The position numbers were made by a program, and so were the translations under genes. Below, one piece after another: positions 10,254 to 18,660 of a stretch of 64,000 nucleotides of DNA. The notes beneath the pieces were generated by a model. That model saw only the letters and a list, made by a program, of their open reading frames with translations, had not been told where the DNA came from and did not search any database. Source of the DNA: Ramlibacter tataouinensis. GTDB taxonomy: Bacteria > Pseudomonadota > Gammaproteobacteria > Burkholderiales > Burkholderiaceae_C. Location: positions 868,001 through 932,000 of the forward strand of contig NZ_CP010951.1 of NCBI RefSeq assembly GCF_001580455.1. The letters are read 5' to 3'. How positions within the stretch are numbered: position 1 is the first letter of the stretch; the number at the start of each line of letters is the position of its first letter.

Positions 10254-11015
10254 ATGCCACCCTGGCCCTACCCCCGCTGGATCGCCCACCGCGGCGCCGG
10301 CGAGCTGGCGCCTGAAAACACGCTGGCGGCGTTTCGCCTGGGCGCAGAGTACGGCTTTCGCATGTTCGAATGCGACGCCAAGCTGGCCGCGGACGGCGTG
10401 CCCTTCCTGATGCACGACGCCACCCTGGACCGCACGACCAATGCCCGGGAGATCTTCGGGCCTGCGCCCAGCAACATCGGCGGCGACCATCCCTGGAGTG
10501 AACTCGCCCGGCTCGACGCCGGCAGCTGGCACTCGGGCCGCTATGCCGGTGAGCCCCTGCCGAGCCTGGAGAACGTGTCGCGCTTCTGCCTGGCCAACGA
10601 CTACCTCCTGAACATCGAGATCAAGCCGACGCCCGGCTTCGAGCGCCCCACCGGCGAGGTGGTGGCGCGCCATGCCGACCGGCTGTGGAACAACGCGCCG
10701 GTGCCGCCGCTGCTCACCTCCTTCCGGCCGGAAGCGCTGCAAGGCGCGCTGGCCACCGCCCCGCGCCTGCCGCGCGGCCTGCTGCTCGAAACGCTCTGGT
10801 CCGGCTGGCTGGAGGTGGCCCAGTCGCTTGGCTGCGTGGCCATCGTGTGCAATCACGCGCTCTGGGACCGCGCCACCGTCGACCGGGTCCACGGCGCCGG
10901 CCTGCGCTGCCTGAGCTACACGCCCAACGACGAGGCGACCGTGCAGCGGCTGACCGGCCTGGGCACCGACGGCATCATCACCGACCGCGTCGACCTGTTC
11001 TCGCCCGCGGGCTAG
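10254..11015 (+). CDS. ugpQ: Glycerophosphodiester phosphodiesterase UgpQ
   Basis: 253 residues of the GDPD family. The metal and catalytic motifs are present: HRGAGELAPENT at about 10-21, ECDAKLAADGVPFLMHDATLDRTT at about 39-62, and NIEIKP at about 120. Hydrolyses glycerophosphodiesters to sn-glycerol-3-phosphate plus an alcohol. Lacking a signal peptide, it should act in the cytoplasm on material imported by UgpBAEC. Its TAG stop (11013-11015) lies inside the first arm of the palindromic element that follows, so the last codons may have been set by that element. Confidence 0.93.
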   Translation: MPPWPYPRWIAHRGAGELAPENTLAAFRLGAEYGFRMFECDAKLAADGVPFLMHDATLDRTTNAREIFGPAPSNIGGDHPWSELARLDAGSWHSGRYAGEPLPSLENVSRFCLANDYLLNIEIKPTPGFERPTGEVVARHADRLWNNAPVPPLLTSFRPEALQGALATAPRLPRGLLLETLWSGWLEVAQSLGCVAIVCNHALWDRATVDRVHGAGLRCLSYTPNDEATVQRLTGLGTDGIITDRVDLFSPAG

Positions 11016-11280
11016 GGCCTGTTAACGCTATGGGAGGGCTCGCGCCGGTGGCTGTCAGGCTGCAGGGCTAGGCGCGGCCGAGGCCGTGTGCTCGTGCACA
11101 CAACGAGGTCGCAACGACGCCCTGCGGCCTGACAGCCACCGGCCCGAAGGGTGACCCAGGAAACGGGCGCCCTCCGCGTTGCAAATGCTCGCCGGGGCCC
11201 CACCCCGGCTGTGCTTTGCGCCTTGATGGCGCCCGTTTCCTGGGTCACGCGAGCCCTCCCATAGCGTTAACAGGCCCTAG
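11012..11280. mobile_element. 269-bp nested palindromic (MITE-like) element
   Basis: Bounded by perfect 33-bp terminal inverted repeats (11012-11044 and 11248-11280), each with CTAG at its outer end and containing GGGCCTGTTAACGCTATGGG. Inside are three more inverted repeats: 11045-11068 with 11119-11142 (24 bp, one mismatch), 11151-11171 with 11228-11248 (21 bp, perfect), and a GCCGGGG/CCCCGGC hairpin near the centre of the right half. No open reading frame of note lies within. Termini plus lack of coding capacity fit a miniature inverted-repeat element; the strong foldback could also serve as the ugp operon terminator. No second copy is present in the window. Confidence 0.75.
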
Positions 11281-11287
11281 CGAAGGT

Positions 11288-11878
11288 TTATTTGAGATCG
11301 CTGGCCAGCGAGGCCAGCGTCTCGGGCGTGATGCTGGTGTGCGCCGGATAGTTGCGGTGGTCGCACCCGAGCTTGACGCCGGCGCCGGCCTTCACGGCCT
11401 GGACCATGGCCGGCGTGAACTCGAACCGCAGGAAATGCACCGCCGAGGTCTTGTCCTCGGTTTCCCGGTCGAGGTCCTCGTCGGCGATCGCATACACGCG
11501 CTCGTGGCCCTCGACTTCGACGAACATCCGGTCCTCTACGCCGATCAGGCGGGCGAGCTCGCGCCGGCGCTCGTTGACGTCGGGGTACTCGATCAGCAGG
11601 GTCGCCTTCCAGTTGCTGCCGTCCGGCACCAGCGGGGCATAGGCCTCGATCTCGCCCTGGATGCCCTCTTCCTCGAAGATCTTCTCCAGGCGCAGCATCT
11701 CCTGGATCTGGTAGCGGATCGTGGTCTCGCTCTCGAACTGCAGCGACACGTGTTCGCCCAGCGGCACGGTGCGCAGCTTGCGGTGCGCGACCACCTCGGG
11801 CTTGTGCGCCTTGCGCCATTTCGCGTACGCCTCCAGCGACATCAGGTTGTCGGGCGTGATTCTTCCGGTGAGTTGCAT
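11288..11878 (-). CDS. DUF3501 family protein
   Basis: 196 residues starting MQLTGRITPDNLMSLEAY, recognised as the DUF3501 family. It is soluble, with no signal peptide and many charged residues; one Cys occurs in VKLGCDHRNYPAH near the C terminus. No catalytic motif can be read. It lies 8 bases after the Hdr-like Fe-S gene and is the last gene of the rubrerythrin-Hdr-DUF3501 set, an association that recurs in Proteobacteria; a role in the same redox process is inference. The start at 11878 is the first ATG after the upstream stop. Confidence 0.82.
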   Translation of the reverse strand: MQLTGRITPDNLMSLEAYAKWRKAHKPEVVAHRKLRTVPLGEHVSLQFESETTIRYQIQEMLRLEKIFEEEGIQGEIEAYAPLVPDGSNWKATLLIEYPDVNERRRELARLIGVEDRMFVEVEGHERVYAIADEDLDRETEDKTSAVHFLRFEFTPAMVQAVKAGAGVKLGCDHRNYPAHTSITPETLASLASDLK

Positions 11879-11886
11879 GAGCCGAT

Positions 11887-13242
11887 TCAATCCAGTCCGT
11901 AGGCCATCCGCACCAGGGACAGCGGGTGTTCGAGTTTCGGGCTGCCCAGCGCGTTGCGCTCGAAGCCCTGGCCGATGTGGTGGCCGGCCAGCGCGCAATC
12001 GGAGCTGACGAAGTCCGGCGCGCCGCCGGCCGGATGCTCGGACATGCGCTTGAACAGCGGCTTGCCGATCTTCATCGCCACCTCGTGGGTGCCGGTCTTG
12101 ACGCCGTAGGTGCCGGCGTGGCCCGAGCAGCGCTCGTTGGTGTGCACCTGCGTGCCCGGGATCATCTTCAGCAGCTCCTCGGTCTTGCGGCCGATGTTCT
12201 GCACCCGCTGGTGGCACGGCACCTGATAGCTCACCTTGCCCAGCGGCCGGCTGAAATCGGTCTTGAGCAGGCCGTCGCGGCGGCGGGCGCCGAGGTACTC
12301 GAACGGGTCCCACATCGCTTCCTTGACCGCCTGCACCTCCGCGTCATCCGGGTACATCAGCGGAAGCTCCTGCTTGAACATCAGCGTGCAGCTGGGCACC
12401 GGCGAGACGATCGCCCAGCCCTCCTTCGCATACTTCGCCAGCACCGGGATGTTGGCGCGCTTGCTGGCATCCACCGACTCCAGGTCGCCCAGCTCGAGCT
12501 TGGGCATGCCGCAGCATTTCTCCTTGCTCACGACCGTGTACGGAATGTCGTTGTGCGCCAGGATCTTCAGCAGGTCCAGCCCGATTCCCGGCTCGTTGTA
12601 GTTCACGTAGCAGGTGGAATACACCACCACCTTGCCGGGCGAGCGCTCGCCGTCCCGCACTTCGAGCTTGGGTGAATCGGGCGCGGCGCTGCGGAACCGG
12701 CGCGTGGCCAACGCCGGCAGCCAGGCGTGGCGATCCACGTGCAGGCCCTTCTCCAGCGCGGCGCGCGCCGGCGCGGTCTGGTTCACCGCATTGACCACCT
12801 GCGTCACGACCGGAATCCCCGCCAGCTGGCCGTGCAGGTCGGTCGAGGACAGCAGCTTGGAGCCGAAATCGACGCCGCCTTTCCTGAACTTGATGGCCTT
12901 GGCCCGCAGCATGGTGTGCGGGAAGTCCACGTTCCACTCGTGCGGCGGCACGTAGGGGCACTTGGTCATGTAGCACAGGTCGCACAGGTAGCAGTGGTCG
13001 ACCACCTTCCAGTAGTCCTGCTTGTCCACCCCGTCGACCTCGCCGGTCTTGCCCTCGTCCACCAGGTCGAACAGGGTCGGGAAGGAGTTGCACAGGCTGA
13101 CGCAGCGCCGGCAGCCATGGCAGATGTCGAAGATGCGCTCGAGCTCCTTGAACGCGGCTTCCTCATCGTAGAAGGCCGGGTTCTTCCAATCGATCGGGTG
13201 CCTGGTCGGCGCCTCCAGGCTGCCTTCGCGGGGTGCGGTCAT
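11887..13242 (-). CDS. Heterodisulfide reductase-related Fe-S protein (HdrD/GlpC-like)
   Basis: 451 residues. The N-terminal third has a ferredoxin-like pair of 4Fe-4S motifs: CHGCRRCVSLCNSFP (about 41-55) and CYLCDLCYMTKCP (about 83-95). The C-terminal part holds two cysteine-rich CCG-type blocks, STCYVNYNEPGIG...KCCGMPKLELG and VPCHQRVQNIG...ERCSGHAGTYG, as in HdrD and GlpC. It should move electrons through Fe-S centres, with rubrerythrin (upstream) as the likely partner. A GGGAG site precedes the ATG. Substrate and physiological donor are unknown. Confidence 0.85.
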   Translation of the reverse strand: MTAPREGSLEAPTRHPIDWKNPAFYDEEAAFKELERIFDICHGCRRCVSLCNSFPTLFDLVDEGKTGEVDGVDKQDYWKVVDHCYLCDLCYMTKCPYVPPHEWNVDFPHTMLRAKAIKFRKGGVDFGSKLLSSTDLHGQLAGIPVVTQVVNAVNQTAPARAALEKGLHVDRHAWLPALATRRFRSAAPDSPKLEVRDGERSPGKVVVYSTCYVNYNEPGIGLDLLKILAHNDIPYTVVSKEKCCGMPKLELGDLESVDASKRANIPVLAKYAKEGWAIVSPVPSCTLMFKQELPLMYPDDAEVQAVKEAMWDPFEYLGARRRDGLLKTDFSRPLGKVSYQVPCHQRVQNIGRKTEELLKMIPGTQVHTNERCSGHAGTYGVKTGTHEVAMKIGKPLFKRMSEHPAGGAPDFVSSDCALAGHHIGQGFERNALGSPKLEHPLSLVRMAYGLD

Positions 13243-13299
13243 CTGTTCTCCCGTGATGCCTGTTCACATCGTTGTCGGCAGCGTCCTGCGTGAAGCTGC

Positions 13300-13363
13300 A
13301 TGACGAATGGCGGATCGCGCGCAGGCACCCCGCCATTCGTCATACACCGGGGCCCACCCCGGT
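13300..13363. other. Two adjacent hairpins between rubrerythrin and hdr-like gene
   Basis: A perfect 14-bp inverted repeat, ATGACGAATGGCGG (13300-13313) with its complement at 13330-13343, followed directly by a second hairpin CACCGGGG/CCCCGGTG around 13345-13364. Neither is followed by a clear T-run on the minus strand, so they look like an mRNA-processing or attenuating structure within the operon rather than a simple terminator. Confidence 0.5.
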
Positions 13364-13372
13364 GCCGCGGTC

Positions 13373-13795
13373 TCAGTCGACCAGTTCGTTCAGCGCCCTG
13401 GTGTAGCGATTGGCATGGGAGCGCTCGGCCTTGGCCAGCGTCTCGAACCAGTCGGCCACTTCGTCGAAGCCTTCCTCGCGGGCCGTCTTGGCCATGCCGG
13501 GGTACATGTCGGTGTACTCGTGGGTCTCACCGGCGACCGCCGCCTTCAGGTTGTCGCGGGTGGCGCCGATGGGCAGCCCGGTAGCCGGGTCGCCGCACTG
13601 CTCCAGCCACTCCAGGTGGCCGTGCGCGTGGCCGGTCTCGCCTTCGGCCGTGGAGCGGAACAGCGCCGCCACGTCGTTCTGGCCTTCGACGTCGGCCTTG
13701 TTCGCGAAGTACAGGTAGCGGCGATTGGCCTGGGATTCGCCCGCGAAGGCGGCCTTCAGGTTGTCTTCCGTCTTGGAGCCTTTGAGTGCTGCCAT
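13373..13795 (-). CDS. Rubrerythrin-type diiron protein (no rubredoxin domain)
   Basis: 140 residues, a ferritin-like four-helix diiron domain. The full ligand set is visible: E20, E53 and H56, E90 and E93, E124 and H127, in the spacing of classical rubrerythrin. The C-terminal rubredoxin domain of classical rubrerythrin (two CxxC) is absent, so electrons must come from another protein, plausibly the Hdr-like Fe-S protein encoded 130 bases downstream. Rubrerythrins reduce hydrogen peroxide. The upstream region is AT-rich and likely holds the operon promoter. Confidence 0.9.
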   Translation of the reverse strand: MAALKGSKTEDNLKAAFAGESQANRRYLYFANKADVEGQNDVAALFRSTAEGETGHAHGHLEWLEQCGDPATGLPIGATRDNLKAAVAGETHEYTDMYPGMAKTAREEGFDEVADWFETLAKAERSHANRYTRALNELVD

Positions 13796-13879
13796 GGAAT
13801 CTCCTTGGGTTGATGACGATGCGACTCGGCCACCGCGCGCGCGGGACCAAGACCAAGGCAGCCTATCCCGCGTCGAATG

Positions 13880-13960
13880 CTCCGTCTAATTGGATGCGTC
13901 AATGCACTCGATTGTTTTTGACTATCAATCAATCTATAAACATAGTATAACGCTCTAGCG
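13880..13960. promoter_or_regulatory. AT-rich divergent promoter region (rubrerythrin / VOC gene)
   Basis: The 230-base gap between the divergent rubrerythrin and VOC genes contains the only markedly AT-rich stretch nearby, about 13888-13951. On the plus strand TTGACT (13918-13923) is followed after 17 bases by CATAGT (13941-13946), with TATAAC slightly further on. A regulator site cannot be assigned. Confidence 0.35.
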
Positions 13961-14025
13961 TTCGATGACCCGGACGATTACCCTTCAAAGCACCCCCACG
14001 ATCCGGCCAACCTCGAAGGAGAGCC

Positions 14026-14646
14026 ATGTCCGCCGCATCGAAAGCCGCCGCCGCGCTGCCGGCGCCGCCACCGATTCAGCAGTTGCACCACTTCGCCTAT
14101 CGCGCCCGGGATGCGGAAGAGACACGGCGCTTCTACGAGGACATCCTCGGGCTGCCGCTCTACCACATCATCCAGAGCGACCATGTTCCCAGCACCGGCG
14201 AGTACTGCCCTTACACACACTTCTTCTTCCGCTTGCAGGACGGCTCCTTTATCGCCTTTTTCGACCTGGGGGACGACCAGGCCTGCGAGCCTTCACCGAA
14301 CACGCCCAAGTGGGTGAACCACATCTCCTTCCGGGTCGACTCGATGCAGGCGCTGCACGACATGAAGGCGCGGCTGGAAGCCCATGGTGTGGAAGTGCTG
14401 GGCATCACGGACCACCACATCTTCCACAGCATCTACTTCTTCGACCCCAACGGCATTCGCCTCGAGCTGACGGCCCAGCTGGCCGACGAGTTCCAGATGC
14501 TGGAGGAAAGCAAGACGGCGCGCGCCCGCCTGGACGAATGGACTGCCCGCAAGGAACAGTGGCGCCGCGAGCGCGCGGCGGGCAACGCGGCCGAGCCGCT
14601 CAAGCCGCAGCGCAACGACCGGCCGGAGTTTGCCAAGCCGCAATGA
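14026..14646 (+). CDS. VOC (glyoxalase/bleomycin-resistance/extradiol dioxygenase) superfamily protein
   Basis: 206 residues. One vicinal-oxygen-chelate module from about 18 to 150: LHHFAYRARDAEETRRFYED opens the first beta-alpha-beta unit, VNHISFRVDSMQALHDMKAR the second, and FFDPNGIRLELTA gives the usual closing Glu ligand. His at the first motif and His in VNHISF are candidate metal ligands. A charged C-terminal tail follows. Preceded by AAGGAG. It lies 28 bases before a flavin monooxygenase, suggesting a joint role in breakdown of an aromatic or related compound; the substrate is not determinable. Confidence 0.85.
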   Translation: MSAASKAAAALPAPPPIQQLHHFAYRARDAEETRRFYEDILGLPLYHIIQSDHVPSTGEYCPYTHFFFRLQDGSFIAFFDLGDDQACEPSPNTPKWVNHISFRVDSMQALHDMKARLEAHGVEVLGITDHHIFHSIYFFDPNGIRLELTAQLADEFQMLEESKTARARLDEWTARKEQWRRERAAGNAAEPLKPQRNDRPEFAKPQ

Positions 14647-14674
14647 GGGCCTGACGCCAGCTCAAGGAGACCGC

Positions 14675-16390
14675 ATGGGGGAGCGTTTCGCTGACACCGC
14701 GTTCACCAACAGCTACGAGTTCGCCCAGGGCACGGGCTACGTGCTGCCCGAATACCCCTTCGTCGCGCCGCCCGAGCTCGCGTCGGGCCAGGCCGGCCAC
14801 CATCCCATCGTGATCGTCGGCGGCGGCCTGGCCGGGCTGACCATGGCCTGCTGCCTCGCCCACTACGGGGTGGCCGCGGTGCTGCTGGACGAGGACAACA
14901 CGGTCGGCGTCAAGGGCGCGTCCTCGCGCGGCATCTGCTACACGCAGCGCTCGCTCGAGATCTTCGAACGGCTGGGCATCTACGAGCGGATCGTCGCCAA
15001 GGGCATCCAGTGGAGCGTCGGCCGAACCTTCGCCGGCCGGGACGAGGTCTATTCGTTCGACCTGCGCCAGCAGAGCAGCTACAGCCTGTCGAGCCAGCCG
15101 CCTTTCATCAATATCCAGCAGTTCTACATCGAGGCCTTCCTGGTCGACCGCATCCGGGAACTCGGCTCCGTGCAACTGCGCTGGAGCAACCGGGTCACCG
15201 CTTTCGAGCAGGACCGTGCGGGCGCCACGCTCAGCGTGAGCACGCCGGCCGGCGCCTACCAGATCCGGGCCGACCACGTGATCGACGCCAGCGGTTCGCG
15301 CAGCCCCTTCCGCGCCTGGGTCGGCGCCTCGGTCACGGCCAAAAAGGGCGATGACCGCTGGTGCATTGCCGACGTGCGCTTTTCCAAGCACCCGCCGGTG
15401 GAGCGCCACACCTGGATCGAGGCACCGTTCAACGAGAACCGGGCCGTGTGGCAGCACCTGATGGGCGACAACGTCTGGCGCATCGACTACCAGATGGCGC
15501 CCAACGCGGACCCCGAGCAGGTCAGCCGGGAGGCGGTGGTGCGTGAGCGCCTGGAGCGCCAGTTCGGCGCCGACTGCGAGCTGGAGATCGTCTGGGTCGG
15601 CCCCTATGCCTATCGCAGCGAATGCGTGGACCAGATGCGCCACGGGCACCTGTACTTCATGGGCGATGCCGCCAAGGTCGTGAGCCCGTTCGGTGCCCGG
15701 GGCGGCAACACGGGCATCGCCGATGCGGACAACCTGGCGTGGAAGCTGGCGGCGGTGGTGAAGGGCCAGGCCGGACCCGCCCTGCTCGACAGCTATCACG
15801 AGGAAAGGCATGAAGCGGCCCGGCAGAACGTGCTGGTCACCAACCGGACGGCGCGCTTCCTGCGCCCTTCCGGCCCGGTGGAAAAACTGTTCCGGGACGC
15901 GGCCCTGGGCTTGGCGCGCCAGTACGTTTTCGCGCGGCAGTTCGTCAACACCGGCCGCATGGCGATCGCCAATCCCTACACCCGCTCCAGCGCCTGCGTG
16001 GCCGGCGGCGGCCAGCCGGTGCAGAACGCCTCCTTCCAATGGTCCGACGGCTCCGAAGGACGCGTGAACGACCTGCTGCGCTGGGCCGGCGGCCACCTCT
16101 TGCTGCTGCTGTTCGGCGACATCGCCGCCCCCAATCTGCGGCGCCTGCGCGACCTGGCCGACAGCGCGCCGCTGCGCTGTGTGCAGGTGCTGGACCTGGA
16201 CGCCGCGCCGGACGCGGCCGAGTACGTGCGCGATCCGCACGGCAACTTGCAGGCGGCGTGCCATGTTTTCGGTCATGCCTGGGCGCTGCTGCGCCCGGAC
16301 GCCTATGTTGCGGCGACCGGCGAAACCGTGGACGCGTCGCTGGTCGACGCCGTCGGCAACGCGCTCGGCGCCGTGGAGGCTCACGCATGA
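14675..16390 (+). CDS. FAD-dependent aromatic-type monooxygenase (group A, MhpA/PheA-like)
   Basis: 571 residues. The ATG at 14675 has an AAGGAG site 4 bases upstream. The FAD-binding fold begins at about 45 with IVIVGGGLAGLTMACCLAHYG (GxGxxG); a second flavin motif, GHLYFMGDAAKVVSPFGARGGNTGIADADNLAWKL, contains the conserved GD near residue 330. The C-terminal 150 residues resemble the thioredoxin-like tail of phenol and 3-(3-hydroxyphenyl)propionate hydroxylases. It should insert one oxygen atom using NAD(P)H. Its stop overlaps the DUF2783 start by four bases (ATGA). Specific substrate unknown. Confidence 0.85.
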   Translation: MGERFADTAFTNSYEFAQGTGYVLPEYPFVAPPELASGQAGHHPIVIVGGGLAGLTMACCLAHYGVAAVLLDEDNTVGVKGASSRGICYTQRSLEIFERLGIYERIVAKGIQWSVGRTFAGRDEVYSFDLRQQSSYSLSSQPPFINIQQFYIEAFLVDRIRELGSVQLRWSNRVTAFEQDRAGATLSVSTPAGAYQIRADHVIDASGSRSPFRAWVGASVTAKKGDDRWCIADVRFSKHPPVERHTWIEAPFNENRAVWQHLMGDNVWRIDYQMAPNADPEQVSREAVVRERLERQFGADCELEIVWVGPYAYRSECVDQMRHGHLYFMGDAAKVVSPFGARGGNTGIADADNLAWKLAAVVKGQAGPALLDSYHEERHEAARQNVLVTNRTARFLRPSGPVEKLFRDAALGLARQYVFARQFVNTGRMAIANPYTRSSACVAGGGQPVQNASFQWSDGSEGRVNDLLRWAGGHLLLLLFGDIAAPNLRRLRDLADSAPLRCVQVLDLDAAPDAAEYVRDPHGNLQAACHVFGHAWALLRPDAYVAATGETVDASLVDAVGNALGAVEAHA

Positions 16391-16587
16391 AAACAGCCCT
16401 GAACCTGCAGGACGCGGATGGCTTCTATGAGCAGCTCCTCGACGCCCACGAGGGGCTGTCGGACGAGCAGTCACGGCTGCTGGATGCCCGCCTGATCCTG
16501 CTGCTGGCCAACCAGGTCGGCGATGCCCGGGTGCTCGCCGATTGCGTGCAGGCGGCCCGGCAGATGCCCGCGCCCGGAGGCAGCTGA
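16387..16587 (+). CDS. DUF2783 small protein
   Basis: 66 residues beginning MKTALNLQDADGFYEQLLDA. The combination of DGFYEQLLDAHEGLSDEQS and LDARLILLLANQVGD is the DUF2783 pattern as I recall it. The ATG overlaps the monooxygenase TGA (ATGA), so it is translated with it. It is alpha-helical and soluble with no catalytic motif; a small partner or stabilising subunit of the monooxygenase is a reasonable inference but unproven. Confidence 0.8.
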   Translation: MKTALNLQDADGFYEQLLDAHEGLSDEQSRLLDARLILLLANQVGDARVLADCVQAARQMPAPGGS

Positions 16588-16653
16588 GGCAGTGTTCCGG
16601 GGCGGGGGACGCGGCCGCGGGCTGGTATTGTTCAGCTTTCGACACTGGACATC

Positions 16654-17718
16654 ATGATTTTCGTCACCGGCGGATGCGGCTTCATCGGCTCCTGCTTCGT
16701 ACTGGACTGGCTGCGCGACCAGCAAGAGCCGCTGCTCAACATCGACGCGCTGACCTACGCGGGCCATCCGGGCAACCTGGAGGCCGCGGCCGGCAATCCC
16801 AACTATCACTTCGTGCACGGCGACATCCGTGACAAGAGCCTGATGCGCGACCTGTTCCAGCAGTGGAAGCCGCGCGCCATCGTCCATTTCGCCGCGGAAA
16901 GCCATGTCGACCGCTCGATCGCGGCGCCCTCTGCCTTCGTCGACACCAACGTGACCGGCACCGTCAACCTGCTGCAGGCCGCGCAGGAGCTGGTCCAGAC
17001 CCTGCCGCCCGAGGAGGCGCACGCCTTCCGCTTCCTGAACGTCTCCACCGACGAGGTGTTCGGCTCGCTGGAGCCCACCGACGCGGCTTTCTCGGAGGCC
17101 CACCGGTATCAGCCCAACAGCCCGTACTCGGCGTCGAAAGCGTCGGCCGATCATTTCGTGCGCGCCTGGTGGCACACCTACCAGCTGCCGACGATCACCA
17201 CCAACTGCTCGAACAACTACGGTCCGCGCCAGTTTCCCGAGAAGCTGATCCCCCTGGTCATCCACAATGCCCTGCGCGGGCAGCCCTTGCCGGTGTATGG
17301 CGACGGCATGCAGGTGCGCGACTGGCTGCATGTGTCGGATCACTGCAGCGCCCTGCGGGCCGTGCTGGCCCAGGGGCGGCCGGGCGAGACCTACAACATC
17401 GGCGGGCGCTCCGTAATGACCAACCTGGACGTGGTGCGCGGCATCTGCGCCATGCTCGACGAATTGCGCCCGCGCGCCACGCCCCACGCCGGACTGATCA
17501 CCCACGTGACCGACCGCCGCGGCCACGACCGGCGCTACGCGATCGACGATTCGCGCCTGGCCGCCGAACTCGGGTGGCAGCCGAAGATGCGGTTTGCCGA
17601 TGGCATCCGCCAGACGGTGCAGTGGTACCTGGACAACTCCGCCTGGGTGGAGTCGGTCACCAGTGGCAGCTATCGGCAGTGGGTGGAGCAGCAATACCAC
17701 TCGCGGGCGGCGCGCTGA
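16654..17718 (+). CDS. rfbB: dTDP-glucose 4,6-dehydratase
   Basis: 354 residues, extended SDR. TGGCGFIG (5-12) binds NAD; the catalytic STDEVFG block (Thr-Asp-Glu) and YSASK (Tyr/Lys pair) are intact. It converts dTDP-glucose to dTDP-4-keto-6-deoxyglucose, the second step of dTDP-L-rhamnose synthesis in the cytoplasm. First of four overlapping genes in order rmlB-D-A-C; its TGA shares one base with the rmlD ATG. Confidence 0.95.
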   Translation: MIFVTGGCGFIGSCFVLDWLRDQQEPLLNIDALTYAGHPGNLEAAAGNPNYHFVHGDIRDKSLMRDLFQQWKPRAIVHFAAESHVDRSIAAPSAFVDTNVTGTVNLLQAAQELVQTLPPEEAHAFRFLNVSTDEVFGSLEPTDAAFSEAHRYQPNSPYSASKASADHFVRAWWHTYQLPTITTNCSNNYGPRQFPEKLIPLVIHNALRGQPLPVYGDGMQVRDWLHVSDHCSALRAVLAQGRPGETYNIGGRSVMTNLDVVRGICAMLDELRPRATPHAGLITHVTDRRGHDRRYAIDDSRLAAELGWQPKMRFADGIRQTVQWYLDNSAWVESVTSGSYRQWVEQQYHSRAAR

Positions 17719-18635
17719 TGAAGGTCCTGCTCTTCGGCGGCCGCGGGCAGGTGGGCTGGCAGTTGCGCCGCAGCCTGTCGCTGCTCGGCGAAGTCGTCGT
17801 CGCCGAGCGCCAGGGCACCCCCTGCTGCGGCGACCTGCTGCAGCCTGCCGCGATCCGTGACGCCATCCTCGCGCTGCGTCCGCAGGCGGTGGTCAACGCG
17901 GCAGCCTACACCGCCGTGGATCGTGCCGAAGACGAGCCCGAGCTGGCTTTCGCCATCAACGCCCGCGCATGCGAGGCCATGGCCGAGGCCTGCACGCAGG
18001 CCGGCTGCTGGCTCGTCCACTATTCGAGCGACTACGTCTACCGGGGTGACGGCGCGGGCCCCTGGCGGGAAACCGATCCCTGCGAGCCGCTGGGCGTCTA
18101 CGGCAAGAGCAAGCTGCAGGGCGACCTGGCGGTGGCGACGACGCCGCGCCACCTGATCCTGCGGACCAGCTGGGTCTTCGAGACCTGGGGCGGGAACTTC
18201 CTGAAGTCCATCCTCAAGGCCGCCCGCGACCGCGATGAGCTCAGCGTGGTCAGCGACCAATGGGGAGCCCCCACCCGGGCCGCGCTCATCGCCGACGTCA
18301 CGGCGCTGGCGCTGCGGCAGCTGCGCCAGGACCCCGATGCCATGGCACGGGCGGGTGTCTACCACCTGGCCGGCGCCGGCGAGACCAATTGGCACGCTTA
18401 CGCCTGCTTCGCCATCGAGCAAGCCGCTGCCGCCGGCCTTCCCCTGCGGGCGCGGTCCTCGCAGGTGCGGGCGATCTCCACCGCCGACTACGCGGCGCGG
18501 GCGCCGCGGCCGGCCAACTCGCGGCTGGATACCACGCGCCTGCGCTCGGGTTTCGGCATCCACCTGCCCCCGTGGCAGGATGGGGTCTCGGCAGTCGTCG
18601 CCGAACTGGCCCGGCAGGCGCTTGCCGCTTCCTGA
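17718..18635 (+). CDS. rfbD: dTDP-4-dehydrorhamnose reductase
   Basis: 305 residues. LLFGGRGQVGWQL gives the N-terminal NAD(P) motif; YSSDYVYRG and YGKSKLQGD carry the SDR Tyr/Lys pair. Last enzymatic step of dTDP-L-rhamnose synthesis, reduction of the 4-keto group. The start is the ATG at 17718, overlapping the rmlB stop as TGATG. A 25-base gap follows before rmlA. Confidence 0.93.
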   Translation: MKVLLFGGRGQVGWQLRRSLSLLGEVVVAERQGTPCCGDLLQPAAIRDAILALRPQAVVNAAAYTAVDRAEDEPELAFAINARACEAMAEACTQAGCWLVHYSSDYVYRGDGAGPWRETDPCEPLGVYGKSKLQGDLAVATTPRHLILRTSWVFETWGGNFLKSILKAARDRDELSVVSDQWGAPTRAALIADVTALALRQLRQDPDAMARAGVYHLAGAGETNWHAYACFAIEQAAAAGLPLRARSSQVRAISTADYAARAPRPANSRLDTTRLRSGFGIHLPPWQDGVSAVVAELARQALAAS

Positions 18636-18660
18636 CACGCTCCGCACAGAAAGAACTCGC

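Noticed and set aside
16863..17717. N-terminal extension of the rmlD frame into rmlB
   Set aside because: The extra residues are an alternative-frame translation of rmlB; the ATG at 17718 starts the Rossmann motif.
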